64,000 bases of DNA from Gammaproteobacteria bacterium (GTDB taxonomy: Bacteria; Pseudomonadota; Gammaproteobacteria; Pseudomonadales; Pseudohongiellaceae): contig SHZK01000002.1 of assembly GCA_009692305.1 (NCBI GenBank), positions 62,001 through 126,000 on the forward strand. The letters are read 5' to 3'. The translations under genes and the position numbers were made by a program. Below are positions 37,365 through 45,061 of this stretch, piece after piece. A model generated the notes under the pieces. That model did not search any database. It had not been told where the DNA came from and saw nothing but the letters and a program-made list of their open reading frames with translations. Position 1 is the stretch's first letter; every line of letters starts with the position of its first letter.

Positions 37365-39032
37365 TTACAGACGCGAGCGCTCAAGCGTCACATCAGCATT
37401 GCGCCACAAGGACTCAAGCTGGCGCTCGATGATAGCCGCTTCCTGATTCTTACCCTGGGCACGCAGTGCCTGACCGAGTCCGAATGAGGCCCAGCCGTTC
37501 TGTTGGCTCCACTCCAGATCCTTGCGATACACCGCCTCCGCTGCCACCGCATCGCCTGCCTTTAACAACGCGGCACCGAGGTACAGGCGTTGCGACTGGG
37601 TCCAATCTGGCGGTTCGGTGTAGTTGAGGTTGTCCTGAAATTCCACGGCCTGCGTGTAGTGGGCCACAGCGGCATCAAGATTGCCTTTCGCTTCTTCGAT
37701 CTCGCCCATCAGTCCATGCATGGCCAGGGTCAGTACATGGGAAGCCGGGGTTGGGCTAACGCCGAAATCATTCACGTCCGGCGCCGCAATGGCAGCCTGG
37801 ATGTTGGCCAGCTCTGCTTCGGCCGGAGCCATGTGGCCCTTGGCCAAATGGGCGCTGCCCATCACGTAGCTCCACATGCCTTTCAGGTAAGGTGATGTCT
37901 GCACGCTATTCACCGCATTGTCCGCGTGAATCTTGTCCCAATTGCCAAAAATCTTGTCCACCAGATAAGTATGGGCAATGGTTTTCTGGCCACGGCGATC
38001 CATGGGGTTGGCGTGTTCGGCATTATGACTGCCTGCGGTGGCAGCCCCCTCGTAATTGCCCTGCAGGTAGTTCGCATAGCGCACGAAGTCCAGAGCATGG
38101 GCAGAGTGAGAACGGTGTGACAGAGGATAGGTGCCAATCGTGGGTAAATTGGTGTCGCCCCAGATTTCAGCGAACTGCAGGTCTACGATCTGGGACCGCT
38201 CGTTGATATCGATTGCCTTCTCGTATTCACCGACGCGCAAGTAAATGTGGCCTGGCATATGCACCATATGACCGGAAATCGGCACTATACTTTCCAGTTT
38301 CTGCGCCGCTGGCATGGCCAGTTCCGGTTGGGAAGAGGCTTCCATCAAGTGTATATATAAATGATTGGCACCGGGGTGATCGTGCTCGGCGATCATCGCC
38401 GCTTCCAGCGCGGTCTTGGCCTCGTCTGTGCCGCCTTTGGCTGAGCCGTCCAGATTCCAGTAATCCCAGCGGGTGGTATTCATGTAAGACTCGGCGAATA
38501 TAGTGGCAACATCCGGATCATCCGGGTACTTGTTGTACAACTGACGCATGGCCTCGAGATAGGCGAAGTCACGTTCGCGGTTGTCGGGTATGGCGTCCTT
38601 GTTATAAAGGATGAACATGGCATTAATCAGGTCGCGTTCCAGCGGGCTGCCGTTATTGGCCAATTCCAGGGCGCGACGCACCGCTGCCAGCCCGGCTCCC
38701 TGCGGATCATCGGGCATGTTGGCGTAACGGCTGTTCGGGTTCGGACCGGCGGCATGGGCCAGACCCCAGTAAGGCATGGGATGATCGGGGTCCAGACGGG
38801 ACGCTTCCTGATAAGAGGCGATGGATTCCGGAAAATAGAAGCTATATGCCATGCGTAAACCCTGGTCGAAAAAGGCTTGTGCCTCGGCATTGTCAGTGGA
38901 GATCGGTTTGCTATAAGTACCGGCCCCCGGCACGATGATAGCCAGCGCGCCATCGCTGTTTTGGGCGGAAACCAGTGTCGAAGTAGCGATCAAAACCACG
39001 GCGGTGGTAATGAGCGAGAGCAATCTAGCCAT
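37365..39032 (-). CDS. Exported tetratricopeptide-repeat protein
   Basis: 555 residues from ATG 39032, which has AGGAGAAT about 4 bp upstream. The signal peptide LLSLITTAVVLIATSTLVSAQ is followed by helical repeats: AEAQAFFDQGLRMAYSFYFPES, ASYQEASRLDPDHPMPYWG and others up to YRKDLEWSQQNGWASFGLG. Distinctive motifs are HPGANHLYIHLMEAS and SGHMVHMPGHIYLRVG, a His-rich pair seen in a family of large exported TPR proteins of unknown role. The periplasm is the likely site. The function is not known; scaffolding is a guess. It is transcribed alone, with its own terminator. Confidence 0.78.
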   Translation of the reverse strand: MARLLSLITTAVVLIATSTLVSAQNSDGALAIIVPGAGTYSKPISTDNAEAQAFFDQGLRMAYSFYFPESIASYQEASRLDPDHPMPYWGLAHAAGPNPNSRYANMPDDPQGAGLAAVRRALELANNGSPLERDLINAMFILYNKDAIPDNRERDFAYLEAMRQLYNKYPDDPDVATIFAESYMNTTRWDYWNLDGSAKGGTDEAKTALEAAMIAEHDHPGANHLYIHLMEASSQPELAMPAAQKLESIVPISGHMVHMPGHIYLRVGEYEKAIDINERSQIVDLQFAEIWGDTNLPTIGTYPLSHRSHSAHALDFVRYANYLQGNYEGAATAGSHNAEHANPMDRRGQKTIAHTYLVDKIFGNWDKIHADNAVNSVQTSPYLKGMWSYVMGSAHLAKGHMAPAEAELANIQAAIAAPDVNDFGVSPTPASHVLTLAMHGLMGEIEEAKGNLDAAVAHYTQAVEFQDNLNYTEPPDWTQSQRLYLGAALLKAGDAVAAEAVYRKDLEWSQQNGWASFGLGQALRAQGKNQEAAIIERQLESLWRNADVTLERSRL

Positions 39033-39173
39033 AAAATTCTCCTGATATGGGTATTCCGGGCAGTATACCTTCAAGTCGGGTAATATCAGAACTGCGTTCG
39101 CTATTAGCCAGCGCCATTTAGCAATCTCAATTCAGTGCTAAAACCTGTTAGCGCAACAGCAATGGAAAGTCCC

Positions 39174-39818
39174 ATGAACGAGATCGTCATCGAGGTATTT
39201 ACCGACTACGTCTGACTCTGGTGTTACCTCAGTACCGTGAGTATTGATAAATTGAAAGCCAATTATCCCGTGCGCATACGCTGGGTGCATTTTCCCCTGC
39301 ATCCCAAGACGCCGCCGGAAGGCAAGTCACTGGCCGAGCTGTTTGCCGGGCGCGACATCGAGCCGATGCGAAAACGCATGCGCAGCCTGATGCAGGAGGC
39401 AGGTCTGCCCTACGGCGATCGCACTCATACCTATAATAGTCGCCTGGCGCAGGAGCTGGGGGCGTGGGCTGACACCCAACCCGGCGGCGCCAAGCTGCAC
39501 GATGCTTTGTACCGCGCCTATTTCGCTGAGGCGGTGAACATTGCAGACATAGACAAGTTGGTAGAAATTGTCGGCAAAGAAGGACTCGATCGTGACGCGG
39601 CTCGCACCGTGCTGGAAACCCGATCATTCAAGGCAGCGGTGGATGCGGACTGGGCGCGCTCACGGGCAGCAGGCATCACTGGCGTGCCGACATTTACCCA
39701 TGGCGATCTGGTAGTGGTCGGCTGTCAGCCTTATGAAATCCTAGAACGTTTTGTGCAGCACATCATCGGTTCAAAGGAAAAGAGACCACCAGCAGACACC
39801 GACTTCGCAAATCCATAA
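39174..39818 (+). CDS. DsbA/FrnE-like thioredoxin-fold protein with in-frame TGA at the active-site Cys (candidate selenoprotein)
   Basis: Read from ATG 39174 (GGAAAG upstream), the product is 214 residues in a single frame if TGA at 39213-39215 is decoded. The start reads MNEIVIEVFTDYV-(TGA)-LWCYL. Relatives have CPWC exactly here, so the TGA sits at the first redox cysteine and gives a U-x-x-C motif. The rest is intact and typical: FPLHPKTPPEGKSL, YNSRLAQELGAWAD and the cis-proline loop GITGVPTF. Known DsbA-like selenoproteins use this position. A small hairpin 12 nt after the TGA could be part of a SECIS. The alternative is a nonsense mutation, also because CPWC would be changed to xLWC. 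Without readthrough, translation could only restart near GTG 39237 and would lack the active site. Confidence 0.6.
39225..39243 (+). promoter_or_regulatory. Possible bacterial SECIS hairpin
   Basis: CTCA (39228-39231) pairs with TGAG (39238-39241) around the loop GTACCG, and two more pairs form outside a one-base bulge. The apical loop begins 16 nt after the TGA and its first base is G, both within the limits usually applied to bacterial SECIS elements. The stem is short, so this is weak support only. Confidence 0.3.
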
Positions 39819-39988
39819 GGGCGCGCTCAAGTGTGCAGGTATGCAGTTAAAGCGCTGGGATACCTGCTGACTGACTATTGTAGTTCTGAGAAATTAACTC
39901 TATCTTCGCCGCCACCAGACAAGTTTTACCACTGCGAATCAGCGGCAAACCTAAAAGCCGTTCCTTCTAAACTAACGGAGAATGATCA

Positions 39989-40363
39989 ATGTTCAAGCAA
40001 GCTCTTACTTTTACAAGCCTCATGTTTTTGACTTCCATGTTTTTCACTTCCATATTAGTGGCACAATCACCGGCTGATGGCACCTGGGTTTTTTCGATGC
40101 AGAGTCCGATGGGCGCGGTTGAAGCCAATGTAGTCATGGCGGTTGATGGCGCGACTCTGACCGGTGAGTTCGACCTGGGTAACGGACGCAAGTGGCCAAT
40201 TGAAGGCGGCACCATTGAGGGCAACAAAATCGCGTTCAGTATCACTCGCGATGGCGCGTCCATGACGTATGTGATGAGCGGCAATATAGATGGCGGCACC
40301 ATCGTAGGTCTAGCTGAGGCAATGGGTACTACAGCTGAATGGTCAATGTCCCGCAGCAATTGA
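39989..40363 (+). CDS. Exported small beta-rich hypothetical protein
   Basis: 124 residues. A signal peptide (SLMFLTSMFFTSILVAQS) is followed by about 95 residues with a regular pattern of short strands: DGTWVFSMQSPMG, MAVDGATLTGEF, GGTIEGNKIAFSI, YVMSGNIDGGTIVG and TAEWSMSR. This fits a small lipocalin-like or calycin-type barrel seen in many exported proteins of unknown role. ATG 39989 is preceded by CGGAG (about 12 bp upstream). It is convergent with the CoA-transferase gene 24 bp away. No function can be given. Confidence 0.65.
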   Translation: MFKQALTFTSLMFLTSMFFTSILVAQSPADGTWVFSMQSPMGAVEANVVMAVDGATLTGEFDLGNGRKWPIEGGTIEGNKIAFSITRDGASMTYVMSGNIDGGTIVGLAEAMGTTAEWSMSRSN

Positions 40364-40387
40364 TCCTCGCATTTCCTTCGATCAAGT

Positions 40388-41605
40388 TCAGGTAAAGCTC
40401 GCCACAATTTTTCGGTCATGCAGATCAGCGATCTCCGCGGCACTCAATCCCAGAGTGTCCGCGAGTATTGCTTCCGTATGCTGGCCGAGTTGTGGCGCTG
40501 GTCGCGGCGGCTCGGAATCCAAAGCAGTGAAATAGGCTGGATGCGATGGCAGCAGCACATCACCGATACCTGGTTGTTGCACGCGACTGAAGAGCGGATT
40601 CTCTGTGGAACAATCCGGATCAGCTTGCACGAGTTGGGTAATTGTCTGATAGGGTCCCCAGCAGGCACCGGCAGCATCCAGAGCAGTGGTCACTTCAGCA
40701 TATTCTCGCGCTGCAAACCAGGGCTGGAATATTTTCAACAATCGTTCTCTGGCCGTGAAACGATCGCCCTCCTTGTTAAAGTCGAGTTTTAATTCCGCTG
40801 CCAATCCGGCAATCTCATTTGTAGTTCCCGTGACACTGACCAATGCCTGCCATTGATTCGGGCTGACGCCGACCAGCATCACGCGACGACCGTCACGACT
40901 TTCAAAGTCATGACCGAATGTGCCAAATATATGATTGCCGAGTGGCGGCCGTACCGCGCCATTGATTGCTACCTCGGCGAGATAGCCGAGGTGGCCCATC
41001 GTCGCGAGCGCCACATCCGCCAATGCCAGCTTGATGAATTGGCCTGCGCCGCGCTGGCGGCGATGGCGTTCCGCCGCGAGCAAACTTAACGCAATCTGTT
41101 GGCCCGCGATTATATCCCAGGCTGGAAACGGATTATTCACCGGCGCACCGGAAGCTCCACCACCGGTGAGATAGGGTAGTCCGACCTTGCTGTTCACGGT
41201 GTAGTCAAGTGCACTGCCACCATGACGATCACCGGTGAGATTAAGATAAATTAGATCTGCGCGCCGGGCGCGCAACGCAGCATCAGCCAGCCAGCCGCGC
41301 GCCGGAAAATTGGTAACGAACAGTCCAGCGTCTGCACCGGGCGCGGTTATAAGGCGCGCGAGCAATTCCTGACCTTCCGGGTTTTTAAAATCTACGGCGA
41401 TGGAGCGCTTGCCCTTATTCAGGCTATGCCAGTACAGACTCTTGCCGGAGGCTGTCACCGGCCAACGCCGGTAATCGATGCCGCCGCCGATTTGATCGAA
41501 ACGAATCACATCGGCGCCGAGCAGGGCCAATGTCATGCCGCCAGAGGGTGCGGCGATAAAGGCACTGCTTTCCACCACGCGTAATCCTTCCAGAATTTTC
41601 TGCAT
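40388..41605 (-). CDS. Class III CoA transferase, mesaconyl-CoA C1-C4 transferase (Mct)-like
   Basis: 405 residues, about the size of Chloroflexus Mct. The CaiB/BaiF fold is shown by LRVVESSAFIAAPSGGMTLALLGADVIR in outline, LNKGKRSIAVDFKNPEGQEL and the loop NLTGDRHGGSALDYTVN, with the catalytic Asp expected in the last region. From memory, the strings IGGGIDYRRWPVT, LFVTNFPARGWL and the DPDCSTENPLF tail are shared with Mct, which moves CoA between the C1 and C4 carboxyls of mesaconate. A racemase or another CoA transferase remains possible. It sits in a minus-strand trio with a hydratase and an Mcd-like dehydrogenase. Confidence 0.72.
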   Translation of the reverse strand: MQKILEGLRVVESSAFIAAPSGGMTLALLGADVIRFDQIGGGIDYRRWPVTASGKSLYWHSLNKGKRSIAVDFKNPEGQELLARLITAPGADAGLFVTNFPARGWLADAALRARRADLIYLNLTGDRHGGSALDYTVNSKVGLPYLTGGGASGAPVNNPFPAWDIIAGQQIALSLLAAERHRRQRGAGQFIKLALADVALATMGHLGYLAEVAINGAVRPPLGNHIFGTFGHDFESRDGRRVMLVGVSPNQWQALVSVTGTTNEIAGLAAELKLDFNKEGDRFTARERLLKIFQPWFAAREYAEVTTALDAAGACWGPYQTITQLVQADPDCSTENPLFSRVQQPGIGDVLLPSHPAYFTALDSEPPRPAPQLGQHTEAILADTLGLSAAEIADLHDRKIVASFT

Positions 41606-41633
41606 CGCGATCGCCTTTCTGTGCTTGACAAAT

Positions 41634-42491
41634 CTATTCGAGTAACAGGTAACCGTTGTTGATAACCAGTTTGTCCTGCTCTACAGACTTGCAGCGAAAC
41701 GCGAGCTGGTTATCCTCGCGCCAGATTTCGGTGCGAATCGTTTCGCCGGGATACACCGGCGCGGAAAAATGCAGGCGCATATGTTTGAAGCGAGCCGGGT
41801 CGTAGTCGCAGCAAGTCTTCAGCAAGGCATGGGTAAGTACCCCGAGCGTACATAGTCCATGCAGAATCGGCACCCTGAACCCTGCCGCTTGCGCGATTTC
41901 CGGAGAGGCGTGCAGCGGATTGAAATCGCCTGACAATCGGTACAGCAGCGCCTGCTGCGGCAGAGTCGCCAGGTCGCACACAAAATCAGCAGCTCTGGAT
42001 GGAATCAGATCGGTCTTGACGAGGCTTTTGCGCTCACCCCCAAAACCGCCATCACCACGCGCCAATATCGCGGTGATAATTGTGCAATAGTCATCACCCG
42101 TGATGACATCGCGCACCGTGCGCTCAGTCACTATATAAGCACCCAGTCGTGCGCCTTTGTCAGACACCTCGGTAAAGCGCGTGGTCGCGGTCACTGTCGC
42201 TGTTGGCGGCAAGGGTTTATGCATGATGATTTCCTGACCGACTTGCAACAGCTGCACCCAGTCCAGCCCAAGGGCAGGCTCTTTCGCCCAGAAGCCTGGA
42301 TGCGCGAGCATCACCGATTGACTCGGCATCACCAATAGATTGTCCTCGTACACAAAACGCAGCTGCTGCAAATGTGTCGGGTCGCTGCCCATGCCCACGC
42401 CGAGTGCGTAGAGCATGCAGTCCTGCGCCGTATAGGTCTGTGTTACCTGCGGAAAGATGTAGTGCAGCAATTTGTCAGGATCAGCAAGCAT
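41634..42491 (-). CDS. MaoC-family enoyl-CoA hydratase (hydratase 2 type)
   Basis: 285 residues forming a double hot-dog fold. The C-terminal half holds the hydratase 2 motif LLYRLSGDFNPLHASPEIA with the catalytic Asp/His pair, followed by GFRVPILHGLC. The N-terminal half (YTAQDCMLYALGVGMGSDP) is the degenerate hot-dog typical of the peroxisomal MFE-2-like group. It adds water to a 2-enoyl-CoA. Next to Mct-like and Mcd-like genes, mesaconyl-CoA or a branched enoyl-CoA is the likely substrate. Its start lies 2 bp after the acyl-CoA dehydrogenase stop. Confidence 0.87.
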   Translation of the reverse strand: MLADPDKLLHYIFPQVTQTYTAQDCMLYALGVGMGSDPTHLQQLRFVYEDNLLVMPSQSVMLAHPGFWAKEPALGLDWVQLLQVGQEIIMHKPLPPTATVTATTRFTEVSDKGARLGAYIVTERTVRDVITGDDYCTIITAILARGDGGFGGERKSLVKTDLIPSRAADFVCDLATLPQQALLYRLSGDFNPLHASPEIAQAAGFRVPILHGLCTLGVLTHALLKTCCDYDPARFKHMRLHFSAPVYPGETIRTEIWREDNQLAFRCKSVEQDKLVINNGYLLLE

Positions 42492-42493
42492 AC

Positions 42494-44098
42494 TCAGGCT
42501 GCATTCTCCACGAGGCTGCGGGCGATGACCTTCAGGGCAAGCACCTCTTCTGAGCCTTCGAATATCGACAGCACCCTGGCGTCCACGAAGTACCGACTCA
42601 CTGCCGACTCTTCGGCGTAACCCATGCCGCCATGCATCTGCATGGCGTCACGTGTAATCCATTCGGCCGCGCGGCAGGCGAATAGTTTTACCAGGCTCGC
42701 CTCCATTTGGCCGCCGCCGTTGTCAAGCAGGCGCGCCACGGCATAACTGAACTGACGACAGGCGGTAATTGTGGCCAACATGCGCGCCAGTTTTTCCTGA
42801 ATCAGTGGATACTCTCTCAGCGTCTTGCCAAAAGTTTTGCGTTGTTGCACGTAGGCATGGGCCTGTTCAAACGCCGCTTGCATAACACCGATCGCGCGGG
42901 CTGCGGTTTGAATACGGCCACCCGAAAATCCCGCCATGGTGAAATAGAATCCCCGCCCCTCTCCTGCCTGCTCTCCAACCAGATTGCCAGCGGGTACGAA
43001 ATAGTCGGTGAAGAACAGATCATAAGAGTGCATGCCGCGATAGCCGAGCGTGGCAATCGCCTTGCCGATCAGCGTGCCACCACCAGTTGGCTGGTGCTCG
43101 AATTCATGTCCCGCGTAGGCTGGCTTTTCTATAACAAACAGACTGAGGCCGCGATGACCCAAGGCCTTGTCCGGATTGGTACGTGCCAACACCACCAGAA
43201 TTTCGGAGCGCCCGGCAAAGGTACACCAGGTCTTGTTGCCGTTCAGAATCCAGCCACCAGCAACCGGAGTTGCGCGCAGCGCGACCGCCGCCACGTCGGA
43301 ACCGGTATCGGGTTCAGTAATTGAAATCGCGCACAACTGCGCGCCAGAGGCGAGTCTGGGTAACCATTGCTCCTGCTGCGCCGCGGTGCCGCCACTGAGT
43401 AATGCCCGTGCGGCAATTTCTGGCCGAGTGATCAGGCTGCCGGCAGCGCCGAGTGAACCGCGCGACAAGGCTTCGGTCACCACGATCATACCGAGGCTGT
43501 CGGGCGCAGCGTCTGGCTGCAGTCCACCGAAGCGCTGCGGAATACAACTGCCGAAGCAACCGAGTTCGGCTGCTTTTTGAATTATCACTTCAGGAATATC
43601 GCTGTCCTGGCGATGGATAGTTTCCGCCAGTGGCATCACCACTGCCTCGGCAAAACGCGCAAAAGTCTGGAGCATCATGTCGATGTCACCACCAAGCATG
43701 GACGGCATTTCCGTGACACCTTGTTCCAGAATTGCCGCACCGATCGCTGCGAGACGCGCCGAGGACTGACCCGGGTTCGCAGTAGCGCTGACTAACGGTT
43801 GCAACATGGCAATTGACAGTCCCAGATCACCGCTGCGTGTCAGCAGACGCGACAGGATGGAACGTTGTGCCTCAAGGATGAACATCAGTGCCAGTGATTG
43901 ACAGAGTGCGTTATCAGTGAGGGTAGCCGCATAGTCGGCCATGGCGCGCGCCGCATACAACTCGGCCACACTGAGCGCCAGGTCATAACAAACCTGCTGT
44001 TGCTCATCGAACAAGTCATTATTGAACACGCCGTCGCGCAGACAACGGGCTTTGATGTGACGCAAACTGGCGTCGAGTAATTGTTGGGTGGCATCCAT
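42494..44098 (-). CDS. Acyl-CoA dehydrogenase, (2S)-methylsuccinyl-CoA dehydrogenase (Mcd)-like
   Basis: 534 residues from ATG 44098. This is about 150 longer than a standard acyl-CoA dehydrogenase because of an N-terminal helical extension (EQQQVCYDLALSVAELYAARAM…), which is characteristic of Mcd. The dehydrogenase core follows: CAISITEPDTGSDVAAVALR, GWILNGNKTWCTFAGRSEIL, then MHGGMGYAEESAVSRYFVDA and the catalytic-Glu region LSIFEGSEE. It uses FAD and passes electrons to ETF. Mcd oxidises methylsuccinyl-CoA to mesaconyl-C1-CoA in the ethylmalonyl-CoA pathway. No Ccr or Ecm gene lies nearby, so a route to C5 acids other than the full pathway is possible. Confidence 0.75.
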   Translation of the reverse strand: MDATQQLLDASLRHIKARCLRDGVFNNDLFDEQQQVCYDLALSVAELYAARAMADYAATLTDNALCQSLALMFILEAQRSILSRLLTRSGDLGLSIAMLQPLVSATANPGQSSARLAAIGAAILEQGVTEMPSMLGGDIDMMLQTFARFAEAVVMPLAETIHRQDSDIPEVIIQKAAELGCFGSCIPQRFGGLQPDAAPDSLGMIVVTEALSRGSLGAAGSLITRPEIAARALLSGGTAAQQEQWLPRLASGAQLCAISITEPDTGSDVAAVALRATPVAGGWILNGNKTWCTFAGRSEILVVLARTNPDKALGHRGLSLFVIEKPAYAGHEFEHQPTGGGTLIGKAIATLGYRGMHSYDLFFTDYFVPAGNLVGEQAGEGRGFYFTMAGFSGGRIQTAARAIGVMQAAFEQAHAYVQQRKTFGKTLREYPLIQEKLARMLATITACRQFSYAVARLLDNGGGQMEASLVKLFACRAAEWITRDAMQMHGGMGYAEESAVSRYFVDARVLSIFEGSEEVLALKVIARSLVENAA

Positions 44099-44199
44099 AT
44101 GATTGGAGCGTGCGCGCAAGAAATTGGAAGTAGTGATTCTAGCAGTTATCAGTCCTGAATTACCCGTCACATATCCTTGTCACATAGCCCAGTCACACT

Positions 44200-44661
44200 T
44201 TAAAGCGTCTTGCACATCAACAAGGTTTCGATGCCGCGATAGTAAAAACGTTCGACAGGTCGCCAACCGAGTTCCGAATACAGGCCGCCGCTGAGATTGA
44301 CGGTTTGCAAATACAGATGGGGTAAGCCGCGCGCGCGCGCCAGATCGATGACCTGCTGCGTCAATTCTGAGGCAATCAGTTCACCCCGATGGGGCGCATC
44401 GACGAACACGCTGCCGAGCCAGAACTGCTTGTCTGGAAACATTCCGGCGAGTTCCTGCATTTTCAGTACGGCGGTGCCGACAGCCTGGCCTTGCTTCATC
44501 GCCAGAATATGAATCGGAAGTTGGTCTTTGTGCAGAGACTCCAGCAACTGCTGTTCCAGTGCTTCGATGTCCGGCCCCATGCGATCGGCCCAGATCGTAT
44601 GCCACCAGGCAATGACTTGTGGCACCAGGTACGGATGATCAGCCAAATACTCGAAGCGCAT
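44200..44661 (-). CDS. GNAT-family N-acetyltransferase
   Basis: 153 residues. The acetyl-CoA fold is shown by HILAMKQGQAVGTAVLKMQEL (strands 3-4), WLGSVFVDAPHRGELIASELTQQVIDLARARG (motif A, R/Q-x-x-G-x-A variant PHRGELIA) and LYLQTVNLSGGLYSELGW (motif B). It transfers an acetyl group to an unknown amine. It stands alone, 102 bp upstream of the dehydrogenase gene on the same strand. A GGTT-A-AACC palindrome lies 65 bp upstream of its start. Confidence 0.8.
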   Translation of the reverse strand: MRFEYLADHPYLVPQVIAWWHTIWADRMGPDIEALEQQLLESLHKDQLPIHILAMKQGQAVGTAVLKMQELAGMFPDKQFWLGSVFVDAPHRGELIASELTQQVIDLARARGLPHLYLQTVNLSGGLYSELGWRPVERFYYRGIETLLMCKTL

Positions 44662-44725
44662 GGGAAAATCCTGGAAAGCTTATTGCAGCTGAAAACCAGC
44701 ATGGTTATTAGGATATGCCAACAAT

Positions 44726-44738
44726 TTGGTTAAACCAA
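44726..44738. promoter_or_regulatory. GntR-type operator-like palindrome
   Basis: TTGGTT and AACCAA form a perfect 6-bp inverted repeat around one base. The core TGGTTAAACCA is identical to the one at 3614-3624. PdhR/LldR/FadR-type GntR regulators bind TGGT-N-ACCA dyads. It lies upstream of the acetyltransferase gene; control is inferred only. Confidence 0.3.
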
Positions 44739-44776
44739 GGTTCACCACGGTGTGTCAAAAATAGTACCAACAATAA

Positions 44777-45046
44777 TCACTTGAGCTTCCCCCTGATTCT
44801 ATAGGAGACTGTGGCTTGTTGAGCGGTGTCTTCAGTTCCCTGAATAGATAGCTCGGGGTGGTAATGCTCGTGATTCCCGGACAGGGATTGCTGACCATTG
44901 TGATCGGTCTGATCCTGCTGGACTTTCCAGGCAAGTATCGCTTGCAACGCAATCTGATTCAGCGCAAACCGGTATTGAAGTCAGTAAACTGGTTGCGCGA
45001 ACGCGGCGAGCGGGCGCCACTTATGTTTGGCGACCATACCCCGTAA
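44777..45046 (+). pseudogene. Remnant of a small PGPGW-like membrane protein
   Basis: The C-terminal part reads LGVVMLVIPGQGLLTIVIGL, then LLDFPGKYRLQ and SVNWLRERGERAPL, a pattern common in small inner-membrane proteins of unknown function. In the same frame upstream, LLSGVFSSLNR is followed by TAG at 44849-44851, so the helix-forming segment is split by a stop. The only open piece would be GTG 44858 onward, 62 residues. The usual N-terminal helices are not recognisable. Probably a decayed gene. Confidence 0.5.
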
Positions 45047-45061
45047 CCCTGCACCGTTCTT

